DNA from: Lepas anatifera
Taxonomy: Eukaryota; Arthropoda; Thecostraca; Lepadidae
NCBI GenBank assembly: GCA_034440635.1
Contig: JAOTON010001597.1
Coordinates: 62,001 to 126,000 of the forward strand
Direction: 5' to 3'
Length of the DNA stretch: 64,000 bases
Shown one piece after another: positions 54,171 through 64,000 of the stretch (the first letter of the stretch is position 1; each line of letters opens with the position of its first letter). The notes under the pieces are model-generated. The model was not told the origin of the DNA, searched no databases, and saw only the letters and a program-made list of their open reading frames with translations. The position numbers were made by a program, and so were the translations under genes.

Positions 54171-57126
54171 GATTTTTCTCGGCAGCGACAATCTTACTAG
54201 CTTGAGGTTATGCAACTGGCGTCCTTGGTTTACCTAAAAAAATATACCTCAGTATGGCTTTTTCCTTACCGTGAGGCGTTCCAGGCATTTTCGTGACGAT
54301 TCCAGTACTGTCGTATGAACCTCCCTGGCCATCACGACCTCGAATATATATTGAGGCGTTGGCGGTGAACGTCTGACGGTTTCATCGAAGCTTGAAAAAC
54401 CATATTTCGTCGTGACACCCTGCAAATAAATCGCCGATAAAGACTGATTCACCTCAGATCAACTGCACGACACGCCCATGCAGCGACACGCACAAGTACA
54501 CTGATGAACAAAGGATGTGGCGCGCGAATGTGGCGGGGCGCCAGCTGACTGCGCTCGTGCAGGGAAAGCCAGCTGACTGTGGCGCGCGTACAGAGGTGAG
54601 CCAGCCGATGTGTTCGCCCTAATACATTCTCATATAGTCCACCGGAAAAGTGCACGAGCCCACCAAACCATCTTGAGGAACGTTTGCCAATGGATGTGCT
54701 CTTCTCTGAGACATATATATTACTGTAAGTTGGAGAATGCATCTTGCACGGCGGCATTCTACATTGGTCTCCGAGAATAATCACAGGTCTTGTTCAAGAC
54801 CTTTCACGGCAGTGCTTCGCGTGCTGTCCGTGTCAGGGACGTATCCAGGGTGGTGGAAAAAGGCATTTTCCCAAAACCTCACCGCCGATTTTTGCCGATT
54901 GTCTTAAACTACCATATGTTTTTCACCAATTTGGACTCTTTCGCCCCGTGCCGCCAATCACTGGCCTGGGTCCAGCCCTGTTCCGTGAATAAACATCGGT
55001 TTTATCTGCTCGTATCTTCATTAAAAAAAGGGGCCATCTTAAGCATCAGGTTGTAAGCATGTGTCGAACATGCCTGCGTCCCGAAAAAACAGCAGCGCTC
55101 CATAATAAACATGCCCCACGACGCTGGCAGTGAGTCAGTTACCGTGCAAGGAGTTGCCTGGAGACGACCGGCAACTTCTCGTGTAACCGCGCGTGCCTGC
55201 CCTCCTTACAGTGACCATCTGAAATTGAATTATGTCTGCGGTGGGTGGATATCTTGTGTTTTTGGCAACGGTGGATAACAAAACTCGAGTGGGCAGGTGC
55301 AATCCTCCACATTCCTAAGCCGATATTGCTCGCTAAATATGAAATAATATGAATGTCCATGTAGGTAATGCACGTTGCAGTTTCGCAACTGCACGTTGCT
55401 AGTTGGGCGGAATGCTGAAATGCACATCTGGCGCGCGAGTAATAGTTGTCTCGCGACCTGCATGGTTCATTTTCATATTGGAATGCCAGGGGTTCTGGAC
55501 ACCGTCTCGAAGAACCCTAACTGGACTCTTCTCAGGAGACTGGCGATCTTAAATATGTCATTCATCAGTTTTTCTTGTTGAGTAAAATGAGCTTTCTGTC
55601 TTCCTTCATGTTATGTTACATTCTCATGGACCTATAATTCGAGACATACTCTGACTGGAAAATGTTGTGACACTATTGATTGAAACACTTGGCATACACG
55701 AACTTTCTTCAGCAATTAGTTTTCGCAGGCCAATGCCGGAAATTCGTAATACCTACCGCCGAAACTATCGGTCTTCTCTCCGGCGATTGGTTGAATTGCA
55801 TCCAATTGCGCACGCCAGAAACGGCATGGAGAGCCTGACTGGCTATTGTCATTTAAGTTTGTTGCATGCTGAGCCAACTCATTCGGAGCTGATTTGCCGT
55901 GGCTGGGTCTGAAGTGAATCTATGGGTTACGATTCAAGAAGAATAAAATGTCCAAAATTGTGGAAATCCCTGTAACTTTGTTAGAAAATGATAAGCGATA
56001 TGCCGAAAACTTCATGAACCTTATTTTCCAGCGGCTTGAAAACTTGCACTGAGCCGTAAATTTGATGGCCTCGTTTTCAAAACTATGAAGACAAGGTTTC
56101 TCACGCACGACGACGCATCAATTCCTAATGGAAATTTTGGAAAACACACTTCCGGAGCCATTTTGGCATTCGTGCAATGCCACTCTGCTCCATAAGCGCA
56201 GGAACTGGTCCCACAGACTGGAGGGTAGTGCCCCCAGCTTTGAGCAGACTCCGAAGCTTTTCCGTCAACAAATCAAGTGATAGGCCTAACCATATTTGAC
56301 CACCAGCGGTGATAGCTTTTGCCCTCCAACTTTGCAAAAGTTCCCGCTCCTATGCTCAGCTCGGCCTGCAAAGTGAAACGATTTTATGGATCCAATTCTA
56401 AATGCAATGCCAACAATATAGGTTCTGCAGCCTTTGTATTTTCAGTCATGACAGATAAAAGAATGAAAAGGGGGTAAAGGGGAAATTGATTTCGACACGA
56501 CGCAAAACCCTTAGCATGATGTTAAAAAGAATGAAATTCATCTAAAATTCAACCACTAAGATATTATAACGATCTAAGAACAGCAAATATCGTAACTTAT
56601 GGGGTCAGTAAGATTTTTCATGTACCGATTGAAATTCATCACCGTCAATTTTTAGAACTCACCGATAGGTGAAGTCATTGGCCAAAACAAAGTCTTTCGG
56701 GAGGATTGGGTACAGATAGAACTACAGATCAGAAAACAATATTCATGCCCGACTGCGTTAGCCAGTCACTCATTCGCAAGCTCGTGATCTGTAAAAAGCC
56801 AACTTTTATACATACCACACAGTCAAAAAGAAATCAAAATCCTCGCTCAGGCGGATCTACCTATGTGTATACCTGGTTTCTTTCCTCAAGCTTTAACTTC
56901 CTTTTTACAAAGCAGGGCCCGGAAAATTACAGGCCTCAGTATCAGCACAAGCCTGTTTAGCCGTGCGTGGTTGCCAGATATTTGTAACGGAACGCGTGGT
57001 AAGCAGCTAACGGGGGAACAATGAACGGCTCACATGCATGGCAACCATCTATTTTGGCACATGCCGTACCAACAGCCAACCTCTGCACTGCACATCGCAA
57101 CAGTGGCTCTTACCAGCTCGACAAGG
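54171..57126. other. Intergenic DNA upstream of lectin gene 4
   Basis: A GC-rich patch at 54470-54610 contains GCCAGCTGACTG twice and ends at a donor-like CAGAG|GTGAGCC. Near 54836 a GGGACGTATCCAGGGTGG word resembles GGATCC-type MITE ends. Two out-of-place ATGs (57021 and 57034) precede the lectin 4 start. No gene is supported. Confidence 0.3.
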
Positions 57127-58227
57127 ATGGAGGCCACATCACTGGCGGTGATTCTGGCCATCGCTGCTTCTGCGAGAGCGGCGGCCACGAACTTTGTTCA
57201 TCAGACGAACCGCTTCGCGTATGGTCCGACATCCTCGTCGTTGCCGCAGTCACTGTCGACAACACAGTGCGCCGCCTCCTGCGAGCGATACTCCTCCACT
57301 TGCGAGGGATTCTCGCTGGCCGCCAACGGATCTTGTCAGCATTTCTCCGACACGTGTGCCTCCCAGACTGCCGCTCAAGAGGTCGACCGAGTCTCCTACG
57401 TTCAGCATGCCATAGCCCATGATAGCTCCGCCGTCAGCCCGTGCGCTAGCGGTTGGTATTTGTTCAAGAACAGCTGCTACTATCGTGGAGAACTGACCCA
57501 GCCGAAGAACGAGCATGAAATGCGTGAGGTCTGCTGGCAACAGAATGCCTGTTCGGATCTGGTCAGCGTAAATGACGAACTTGAGATGTACTATGTTTAC
57601 ACTCACGCGAGCCAGCTAAACGTAGCAGAGTATATCGGTCTTAAAAACGGTCAAGATAATGTTCTGGTCAATCTTGATGGCAGCACAATCTCTTTCCAGC
57701 CGATCTTCTACAATGGCCATCCTGACGCTAATCAGTGTTTGAGCACATTGAGTGGAAAAAGGGAGATGTTGTTCTCGCGTTCCTGTAACGCAGTCCTAAC
57801 TGGGTATGTCTGCGAAGTGCCCACACGCTGCCGAGCAGGGTCGCCATGTCCTGCGGGCTGGATCGCGGTGGACAACTACTGCTACTACTACCCCCCTTTT
57901 AAATACCCTTGGTCCAGCACCGACGTCTTTTGCCAAAGCTTCAGGTCAGGCTCGCGTGTCAGCTCGATCGTTAACATGGAAACATGGAAGATCCTCAAGA
58001 AGGCGTTCAACATCAACGAACACATCTGGATCGGCATCTCCAGGTCGAGCAGCTCGAGCACCTACTACGCCGTGGATGGTACCGGATGGAGCATCCAGTG
58101 GTATCCTGGCGAGCCCAACGCTGGCAACGAGTACTGTGTCGAGATGCGCGCTGACGACACGGCCAACAACTTGATCTGCAGTCATGCACTGCGGCACATG
58201 TGCCGCCTTCCGATCTCGACCTGCTAG
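57127..58227 (+). CDS. Secreted PAN + double C-type lectin, gene 4 (EPN, ANN variant)
   Basis: This intronless gene encodes 366 residues from the ATG at 57127, chosen because it opens the signal peptide MEATSLAVILAIAASARAAA. An in-frame ATG at 57034 would put 31 polar residues before it. From NFVHQTNRFAYGPTSS onward it is nearly identical to gene 3 through the PAN module and much of lectin domain 1, whose triplet position reads QPI instead of QPN. Lectin domain 2 has EPN at 329-331, but the usual N-D of the second calcium-site motif is ANN at 346-348, so calcium binding may be weakened. Domain 2 differs from gene 3 at many sites. The end is a cysteine followed by TAGCTGACGTCA, as in gene 3. 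Predicted secreted glycan-binding protein; ligand unknown. Confidence 0.9.
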   Translation: MEATSLAVILAIAASARAAATNFVHQTNRFAYGPTSSSLPQSLSTTQCAASCERYSSTCEGFSLAANGSCQHFSDTCASQTAAQEVDRVSYVQHAIAHDSSAVSPCASGWYLFKNSCYYRGELTQPKNEHEMREVCWQQNACSDLVSVNDELEMYYVYTHASQLNVAEYIGLKNGQDNVLVNLDGSTISFQPIFYNGHPDANQCLSTLSGKREMLFSRSCNAVLTGYVCEVPTRCRAGSPCPAGWIAVDNYCYYYPPFKYPWSSTDVFCQSFRSGSRVSSIVNMETWKILKKAFNINEHIWIGISRSSSSSTYYAVDGTGWSIQWYPGEPNAGNEYCVEMRADDTANNLICSHALRHMCRLPISTC

Positions 58228-60177
58228 CTGACGTCACGACGAAGGCCTCGGGTTTGTTCCGACCCCGCGCTCGCCCTTTGCCTGACATCACACAGTCGGC
58301 AGTGGATTGGTGCGTGACACTGTGTAGGACGGCGGCGGCTGGAACTTCCGTGCTGGAGATTCAAACTCAAGTATTTAGGGAGAGGTTGTTTTTGGAGATG
58401 CACTGGATTCGGCTTTTGAAAGTCTGGCCGGAGCCGGGTTTTCCGGGGTAAAACTTAAAGTCCGGCATGAGGCGGATTTCCCGTCATTAAACTTTGACCG
58501 GATTCTAGGCTTTTGTCCTTACGTTTTATTTGATCTTAGTGGGGAAGGAGATTGAAAGTAAAAAGGAGTATACTGCTAATCCATCGTTTTCTCCTCTGGG
58601 ATTCGCTTTGTGCAGAGCCGCGCGGTCCGCTATATGTAAATCCGCTACCTCGCTCGTTGCAGACACTCGGGACGGTAGCAGACTAGCGGTAGCAGTTTTA
58701 TAACCAAAAGGTAGCAGAGTAGCGGGTAGTGGACTCAGCAAAACAACTACCGCCACCGATAGCCTCTTAAGAAGACTGACACAAAAAAATAGGAGATGGA
58801 GAATAAGAGAAATGTTTTTCTTCATCCGAAACATAAGGTGATTGAATGTTTTTGCTGTGCGATTTTGTTTGCATATCTTACAATTCAGCTGCTAATGTTG
58901 TATGTAAAATACAGATAAACAGTACATTCCCTTGAAATGCATTAGAAAACAATAAAAATATGGTAGCTCTTTAGAAGCGTGCCATAATAACAGCAGCCGT
59001 AGCGGAGTAGCAGGTAGCGGTTTTGCAATGTTGAAACAGTAGCGCTGGTAGTGATAGTGTTTTCAGCTAGCCGAAGTAGCGGAAGTAGCGGTGACGTTTT
59101 TAAAATGCGGAAGTATAGTACATTTTGCCCTGGTTTTGGGTATATACAAATTTATACTTTTTATTCAGGTACACTCATTACGCTACCCCTGTTACCCGTG
59201 GAAATAATTTGATATTTTGAAGGGTCTATCAGTCTCGAAATCAACGTGAAGCGAAAACCGTCGTGCTATATTCTCTTAGTTCTAACAGCTTGTTTTCTGA
59301 GCACAGGGTTCGTTTCATGATCTATAATGTTGATAAAATTTGTATACTTGATACGTAAACTATCCCAACAATGATGTTACCCAAAAGTAAGGCTTTTGGG
59401 AGAGGAGCTTCGGATTTTATGTTGTCCGTTTGCATCTGCACCACTTCAGGCAGGCACAGCTGGGGTACCTCGGAAGATGTGTCATGTGACCTCAAGACCT
59501 GTGTTCTCTCGGTCATTGTAATTGAAAAAATATGTTTTCCTAAATACATGTGAGTATAGGTTATTTATTCTTTAAAACATATCAAATGTTTGACCAAAAG
59601 CTCTAACATGAGGTAGACTGCTCGATCTATATTTTAACATCAGAAAGTGCGTGTTTCTATTTCTATTCATGGCACTGTCAAACAACAAAAATTTCCGTAA
59701 AAATACGTGTCTGGAAAATCCGGCAAGCCCTCAGCTAAAATCCGCCCGAATTTTTTATTTCAATAAAATGACAAACCCAGTCGAAACAGAAATCCGCTGC
59801 AACAACTATAATTGTTTGTATTTCTTGGACATGAAATCCGTTATGTTCCACAAGAGACAGAAGTGCGCATGCCATCACGAAGGTATGACACAACTATTTT
59901 TGCAACTTGGTAAATGTATAATAGTTACAAGCCGCTGTACCTATAGCCATTCTCTAATAGACTAATAGTTTGACAGGTCCTACCATCATTTCATCACCTT
60001 ATTTATACGCATGTCCCTGGGTCAAGAGAAGCGTTGTGATTTCCAGCGATTCATGTACAATAAACCTTTCAGGCTCCGCTGGTTTCTGGGATATGGTACA
60101 TTTTCACGCTCTGCCCAAACGTTGACCTACATAGACCCTCTGTTCTGTCACACATCAGTGAGCGCCCGGGTTCAAAC
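58228..60177. other. Intergenic DNA with GTAGCGG-type words
   Basis: From 58650 to 59095 the words GTAGCGG, GTAGCAG and AGTAGCGG recur irregularly (for example AAGTAGCGGAAGTAGCGG), suggesting an old degenerate repeat. No gene is supported in the rest. Confidence 0.35.
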
Positions 60178-61078
60178 TTAACCTTCGCCCGAGGGGGAGG
60201 GTGCTTGAATAGCCCCTCGGGATTTTCCAACGGTGTGAAAAACGGCGGCGTGAAGCGCCACCGTCATTAGCACACCTTATTCTTAACCCTCGCCCGGGGC
60301 CATCGATGGCCCCCTAAGGTTTTCGGGATAGCAGAAAACGACGAGGCGCAGCACCGCGGTTGAGGGCTCTACCTTACTGATATTTTCCATCATCCCTGAA
60401 ATTTTTTAACCGGGTACCCAGGTCAGGTCACCAGACGAGGTCACCAAGGTCACCTCACTTCACCTTTAGGCTCTGTAAGAGCACATTTCAAGTCGATCGA
60501 TTTGAAACTTCCTCACCATGACCCCTCCAGGGTCTACAAGGTGTTATCCGGGATTTTTCGATTTCGTTCCTGAGGTCAGGTACGAGGCGACCTCTCCATT
60601 GGAAAAGCATAGGGAAAGCTATTTCATGTTAAGCCACAAAATGATTGCAAATACTAGACTGTCAGAACAACGTTTTTGGACACCCTTCACGGATCCGGGG
60701 TCATATTTGCCTTGTTTCTAAGGTATCCGGTACCAGAGGTCAAAACAGTATTTGACAATAACTTTTGACCTAATTGAGTGGCGGTGAAACAAACGCCATC
60801 GTGCTTGTTTGTACTGGCTTTCATTTGATATACGGAAGGTTTTTGACCTTTGTGACCTAGGTCATATTAGGTCACGGGTGACCTCTGGGGTAACCAATGG
60901 CGGGAGGTTTTATGTTCAACATAGGGAAAAGTACTGGCAATTTGTATAAAATGTACTTACCAGGCCTAATAGCTCTAATGACATAAGAGTTATGCCCAGT
61001 TTGCTTAATCATTGATATTTGAGTGAAAATAGCCGATCTTGACCTAATTTCCTGTCCCATCCTGCACTAATGGTCACG
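60178..61078. mobile_element. TTAA element, family 2 copy 3, with repeated left end
   Basis: TTAACCTTCGCCCGAGGGGG begins at 60178, and a second left terminus, TTAACCCTCGCCCGGGGCC, starts at 60283. Each is followed by a CGGGATTTTCC / AAGGTTTTCGGG block and an ACGGCGGCG / ACGACGAGGCGCAG block. The interior has GGTCAGGTCACCAGACGAGG and TCACCTCACTTCACC, as in the copy at 22545. The right terminus is not clear, so the end is approximate. No ORF. Confidence 0.55.
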
Positions 61079-61079
61079 C

Positions 61080-61510
61080 TTTTTGCTTTTGCTGCCCTTT
61101 TTTTGGGGGGTCTGGCCCGGTGGGGTGGGCGGCCCCGTGGGGTTGTTGGGGGTCCCCTGTTTTTGTGACGGCGTGCGTGCGCGCCTTCTTCCTTTTTATT
61201 TGATTTTGTTTGGTCGGTCGGGTGTGCCCCCTATTTTGTGTGGGGGTTTTCCATTCTTTATGGCTTTTTTCGTTTTTTGATATTCTTGTCTCCTTTTATT
61301 GTGGTTTTTTCTTATGTTGTTTTTTGTGTTCTCGCCTGGTTTGGTTTATGTTGTTTTTTTTTCCCCTCCTGTATTTTTTGTGGGTATTATATATATTTGT
61401 TTGTTTTTTTTTTTGTTTTTTTCTTTTTGTTGCCTATTTTTTTCCTTGGTTTTTGCCCTGTTATGTCCTATGGTTTTTTTGGGCCCAACGCTTTCCTTTC
61501 CCTCCGGTTT
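61080..61510. repeat. G/T-rich, strand-asymmetric low-complexity stretch
   Basis: The plus strand is nearly devoid of A and rich in T and G runs (GGTGGGGTGGGCGG, TTTTTTTTGTTTTT). Phe/Leu/Val-rich open frames result. It resembles 36120-36520 in composition. Confidence 0.55.
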
Positions 61511-61810
61511 GCCCGTTAACCAATTGCACAACTTTCCCTGACATTTTACGTTTGGGTCACCTCAGGTCAGGTCACCAGGCCAGGTCATGTGACCTCACCT
61601 CCAAAAATGTTTTAAGTGGCACCAGTGAAAGCAAGTTTAATCTATTGGTCTGATATTCATACCACAATAAGAGGCCCATCGAGTTCCACAAGCTGTAGTA
61701 ATGGGATTTCTCATATCGGTAGCCTATCTTCAGGCACAGGCCATCAGATCTTCATTGGAAAAAGCGGAAAATGTGGCAACGCGGACACTGTAACCATGGC
61801 TTGAGTTTTT
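61511..61810. repeat. Family 2 internal fragment
   Basis: CTCAGGTCAGGTCACCAGGCC and ATGTGACCTCACCTCC correspond to the subterminal part of the family 2 elements at 22545 and 60178. No terminus is visible. Confidence 0.45.
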
Positions 61811-62752
61811 GATAGCTTGGTGGACTTGCTTCGTCCTCACTTTTGCTTTGGAATGACTTAAGACATTTATCTAACACTTTGCATGCAGCCACGCGTCTAT
61901 GATTATTATCTAAGAATTTGCGTGCAGTTTAGGAAAAGGTTGCAAGAAATACATTTCACCTCACCTCATGGAAAGGTACCCATGGAGAAAGATGGTCATA
62001 CCGTTTTAAACTAAAGCTCAGCGCAGCTCGGATCGCTAATTTACGTTATTTTTATGTGCGTGTCACGGGTGTTACACAGTTGTCTCGGTTTTTATTGAGC
62101 TTGCCTCATGACATTTTGTACGGTATACAGCGAGTCGAAAGTCTGAGCCAGTCCATGAAGAAGAATTTGGTTATCCTGCCTGGATAAAAATTACTATGAC
62201 CTGAGACCTACTTAAGTAGGTTTCAGCCTGCTCAATGCACATTCAGTGTTTTTGGGCGTCGCGTGGCGAGTTTTGTCGTATCATCAAACGTTTTTCGTTC
62301 AACGGAGTAAATGTTTCATGAACTGTGACTTCTGTCGAGACTTTTCATAGTGGTTACAATTCTAACATAAGAAAATGTCCAAAATTAACAAGGGAAAGAA
62401 GCCCCCAGTCTTAACTGTCTGTTCGGTCCTCTTTCGCCTAAATGTTTCATGAATTGTACCGAGCGTAAAGATATGCTGCTTAGTTGGAGCCATTATTTTC
62501 TGAAAATGAGCAGAAAGAGCACTAGAAATAGATGTTACCCCCGAGTCAGAGCTTCAAATGCTCTGAAAAATGTAGCTTCTGTTTGTGAGAACCAATGACG
62601 TTCCTTTAGTTCGCGGAAAAAATTTAAAATGCGAAATCCAAGTACAAAGTTGAAGAGCGAATCGACTGCAGCGTCGTAACCGTCGTCGCGTCCAAGAAAA
62701 TGGCTACTGTTAAAGAGTGGAGGAGGGGACGAGGTGGTCAATGATGTTTCTA
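61811..62752. other. Intergenic DNA without recognised features
   Basis: AT-rich DNA with no supported gene or repeat. Confidence 0.3.
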
Positions 62753-62805
62753 TTAACAAGCGCCCCGCTGGGGGGTTGGGGAGAAATTTTCCCCCTCCTG
62801 GTTTG
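62753..62805. mobile_element. Terminal fragment of TTAA element family 3
   Basis: TTAACAAGCGCCCCGCTGGG followed by GAAATTTTCCCCCTCCTGG corresponds to the right terminus of the full element at 28679-29705 read in reverse. Similarity ends after about 50 bp. Confidence 0.55.
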
Positions 62806-63781
62806 CCCGAATAATGCAGAAGCAAAGAGACGCAGAACAAGGCAAGTTACAGTACCTTACCTCTGATCAATTTCACGCATTTTAACATAAGATAGTTAAG
62901 ACGTCCAAGGCAGATAACGCACCATCAGCTCAGGAGTGCAATGTTCACATGAGGTCTGACTCCTCGGTGGATAGAAAATCCAGTAAACCAGGGACGGATC
63001 CACAGGGTGCATAGGGGGTGGACATCCTTCAAGACAGGGGCATGCCCTGCTGGGGCGCAGAAACGAAGGCGCTGATAGTTTTCTGTGAAGGAACCACTGC
63101 AAGACAAAATTGTTCAACGTTAAAAATAAGCTTTTGGTGCTACGGGGCTATCCTGAGTCTTTCCTGACATTAGAGCGTCAAATTGTTGTTTTCAGAAGAA
63201 AAAGAACTGTCACCGCTGGCCACTGAATATCATCAAGCTAATATTTGGCAAAAACTATTTCGACACTACCTAAGTGGGCTCGCCGAAGAGTGAGAGTACA
63301 TTTCCGGGTCATTTGTAGGCTCTTGGAAAGAAGCTCAGCACCACGCTTCGGCGCTTTAGCTCACGTAGGTACTGACGTTACTGATGGAGATCGATTGAGG
63401 CGAGGCGTTAAACTGGACAGTCCACATCAGTCGAGCCAAGAGGACAGGGCAGGGTCAGGGATGAGGCTTAGCGGCTATGGTATAAGGCCGCCATGGACGC
63501 AGGGCAGAGGGGCTTCAAGGACAGCTAGCTCGTCAGCAAGTCCTGCCTGGGCAGTGGGTCCTACCTTCGGTAATGGGCAGGTGAAGTAGATGAAGGAGGA
63601 AGGACTTGTAAGCAGAATGCACGCCTGTTATAACCCTAAAGTATGCCCCTCACTCCCCCATTAGCCTTAAACTAGCTAGGCTAATCATATATCCACGAGG
63701 GCGAGTGGGACTGCAAATTGTGAATTCATCAAACGTAGCATACACAGTTTTATTAACACGAACTTTATCTATTTGTTGAAG
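62806..63781. other. Intergenic or intronic DNA
   Basis: A GGGACGGATCCACAGGG word at about 62992 resembles a MITE end. An open frame at 63245-63589 has no recognised domain. The stretch ends in an AT-rich region and TTTGTTGAAG, the acceptor for the following exon. Confidence 0.3.
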
Positions 63782-63891
63782 TCTGAGCACATCAAGACAA
63801 AGATCCGTGAATCACACACTGACAAGTGCGAGAACCTGTCTGGCAGCCAGAAGAGCCGTCCCGCACCACAGGGGTCAAAGTCCGCCTCAAG
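63782..63891 (+). CDS. Candidate internal exon of an unknown gene
   Basis: The acceptor is CTATTTGTTGAAG and the donor TCAAG|GTGAGGC, with GT at 63892-63893. The frame is open for 36 codons plus two bases: SEHIKTKIRESHTDK, then CENLSGSQKSRPAP and GSKSAS. The polar, Ser/Lys-rich character is similar to exon A at the left end, and third positions are GC-rich. Family unknown. It would be part of a gene continuing to the right of the window. Confidence 0.4.
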
Positions 63892-64000
63892 GTGAGGCGA
63901 CCGGCGCGGCGTATCGCGGCGGGACCTGTGGCCGGCGTATCGCGGCGCTGGGCCGGGCACATACGAGAGGTGTGCGGTGTTCTGATAGGGCAGTATCAGC

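Noticed and set aside
61210..61653. 147-codon Phe-rich frame resembling a membrane protein
   Set aside because: It lies in a T/G-rich low-complexity tract. The hydrophobicity is a composition effect.

Overview
The window is animal (metazoan) DNA. Protein-coding exons are separated by long non-coding stretches and end at consensus splice donors. About half of the sequence consists of decayed transposable elements: LINEs with reverse transcriptase and RNase H remnants, tRNA-derived SINEs, and many short inverted-repeat elements flanked by TTAA. The autonomous LINE is CR1/L2/jockey-like, and the lectin genes combine a PAN/apple module with C-type lectin domains. Both suit a marine protostome invertebrate, perhaps an arthropod or mollusc. 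I cannot name the species from sequence alone.

The main biological content is a dispersed array of four intronless genes for secreted lectins, spaced roughly 12-15 kb apart: 15009-16088 (+), 26943-28028 (-), 42101-43201 (+) and 57127-58227 (+). Each encodes a signal peptide, a PAN-like cysteine module and two C-type lectin domains (about 360-366 residues). They form two closely related pairs. Within each pair the signal peptide and upstream DNA are unrelated, and near-identity begins abruptly at the predicted mature N-terminus. Differences then collect in the last lectin domain, where the sugar-specificity triplet changes between genes (EPN, QPD, EPS, EPN). In the second gene the stop codon lies inside the TTAA target site of a MITE, so the MITE forms the 3' UTR. 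A split exon at 51110-51270 looks like the first half of a further, intron-bearing lectin domain.

The left end (1-9534) carries the last four exons of a plus-strand gene whose splice phases agree throughout. The product is a basic, serine-rich protein ending in a PDZ-ligand-like tail. Its 7.35 kb intron holds a long-ORF LINE inserted almost on top of the next splice acceptor. Other possible exons lie at 20823-20915 and 63782-63891, and possible promoter-proximal GC-rich exons near 13.1 kb and 47.1 kb.

The rest is repeats. At 4.6, 10.8, 22.5, 24.2, 28.7, 30.9, 47.3 and 60.2 kb there are roughly 0.9-1.25 kb TTAA-flanked elements, several of which have their terminal motif doubled at one end only. 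Their interiors are rich in AGGTCA half-sites. A separate 450 bp TTAA MITE family has four full copies. There are also GGCGCC-rich arrays with hairpin flanks (44-45.6 kb), a CCTGAGCTGGT-type degenerate array (32 and 38-40 kb), a 24 bp minisatellite (22 kb), a (TA)n tract (38.65 kb), SINEs, and decayed LINE fragments at 34.7-35.6, 37.3-37.9 and 49.3-50.8 kb.
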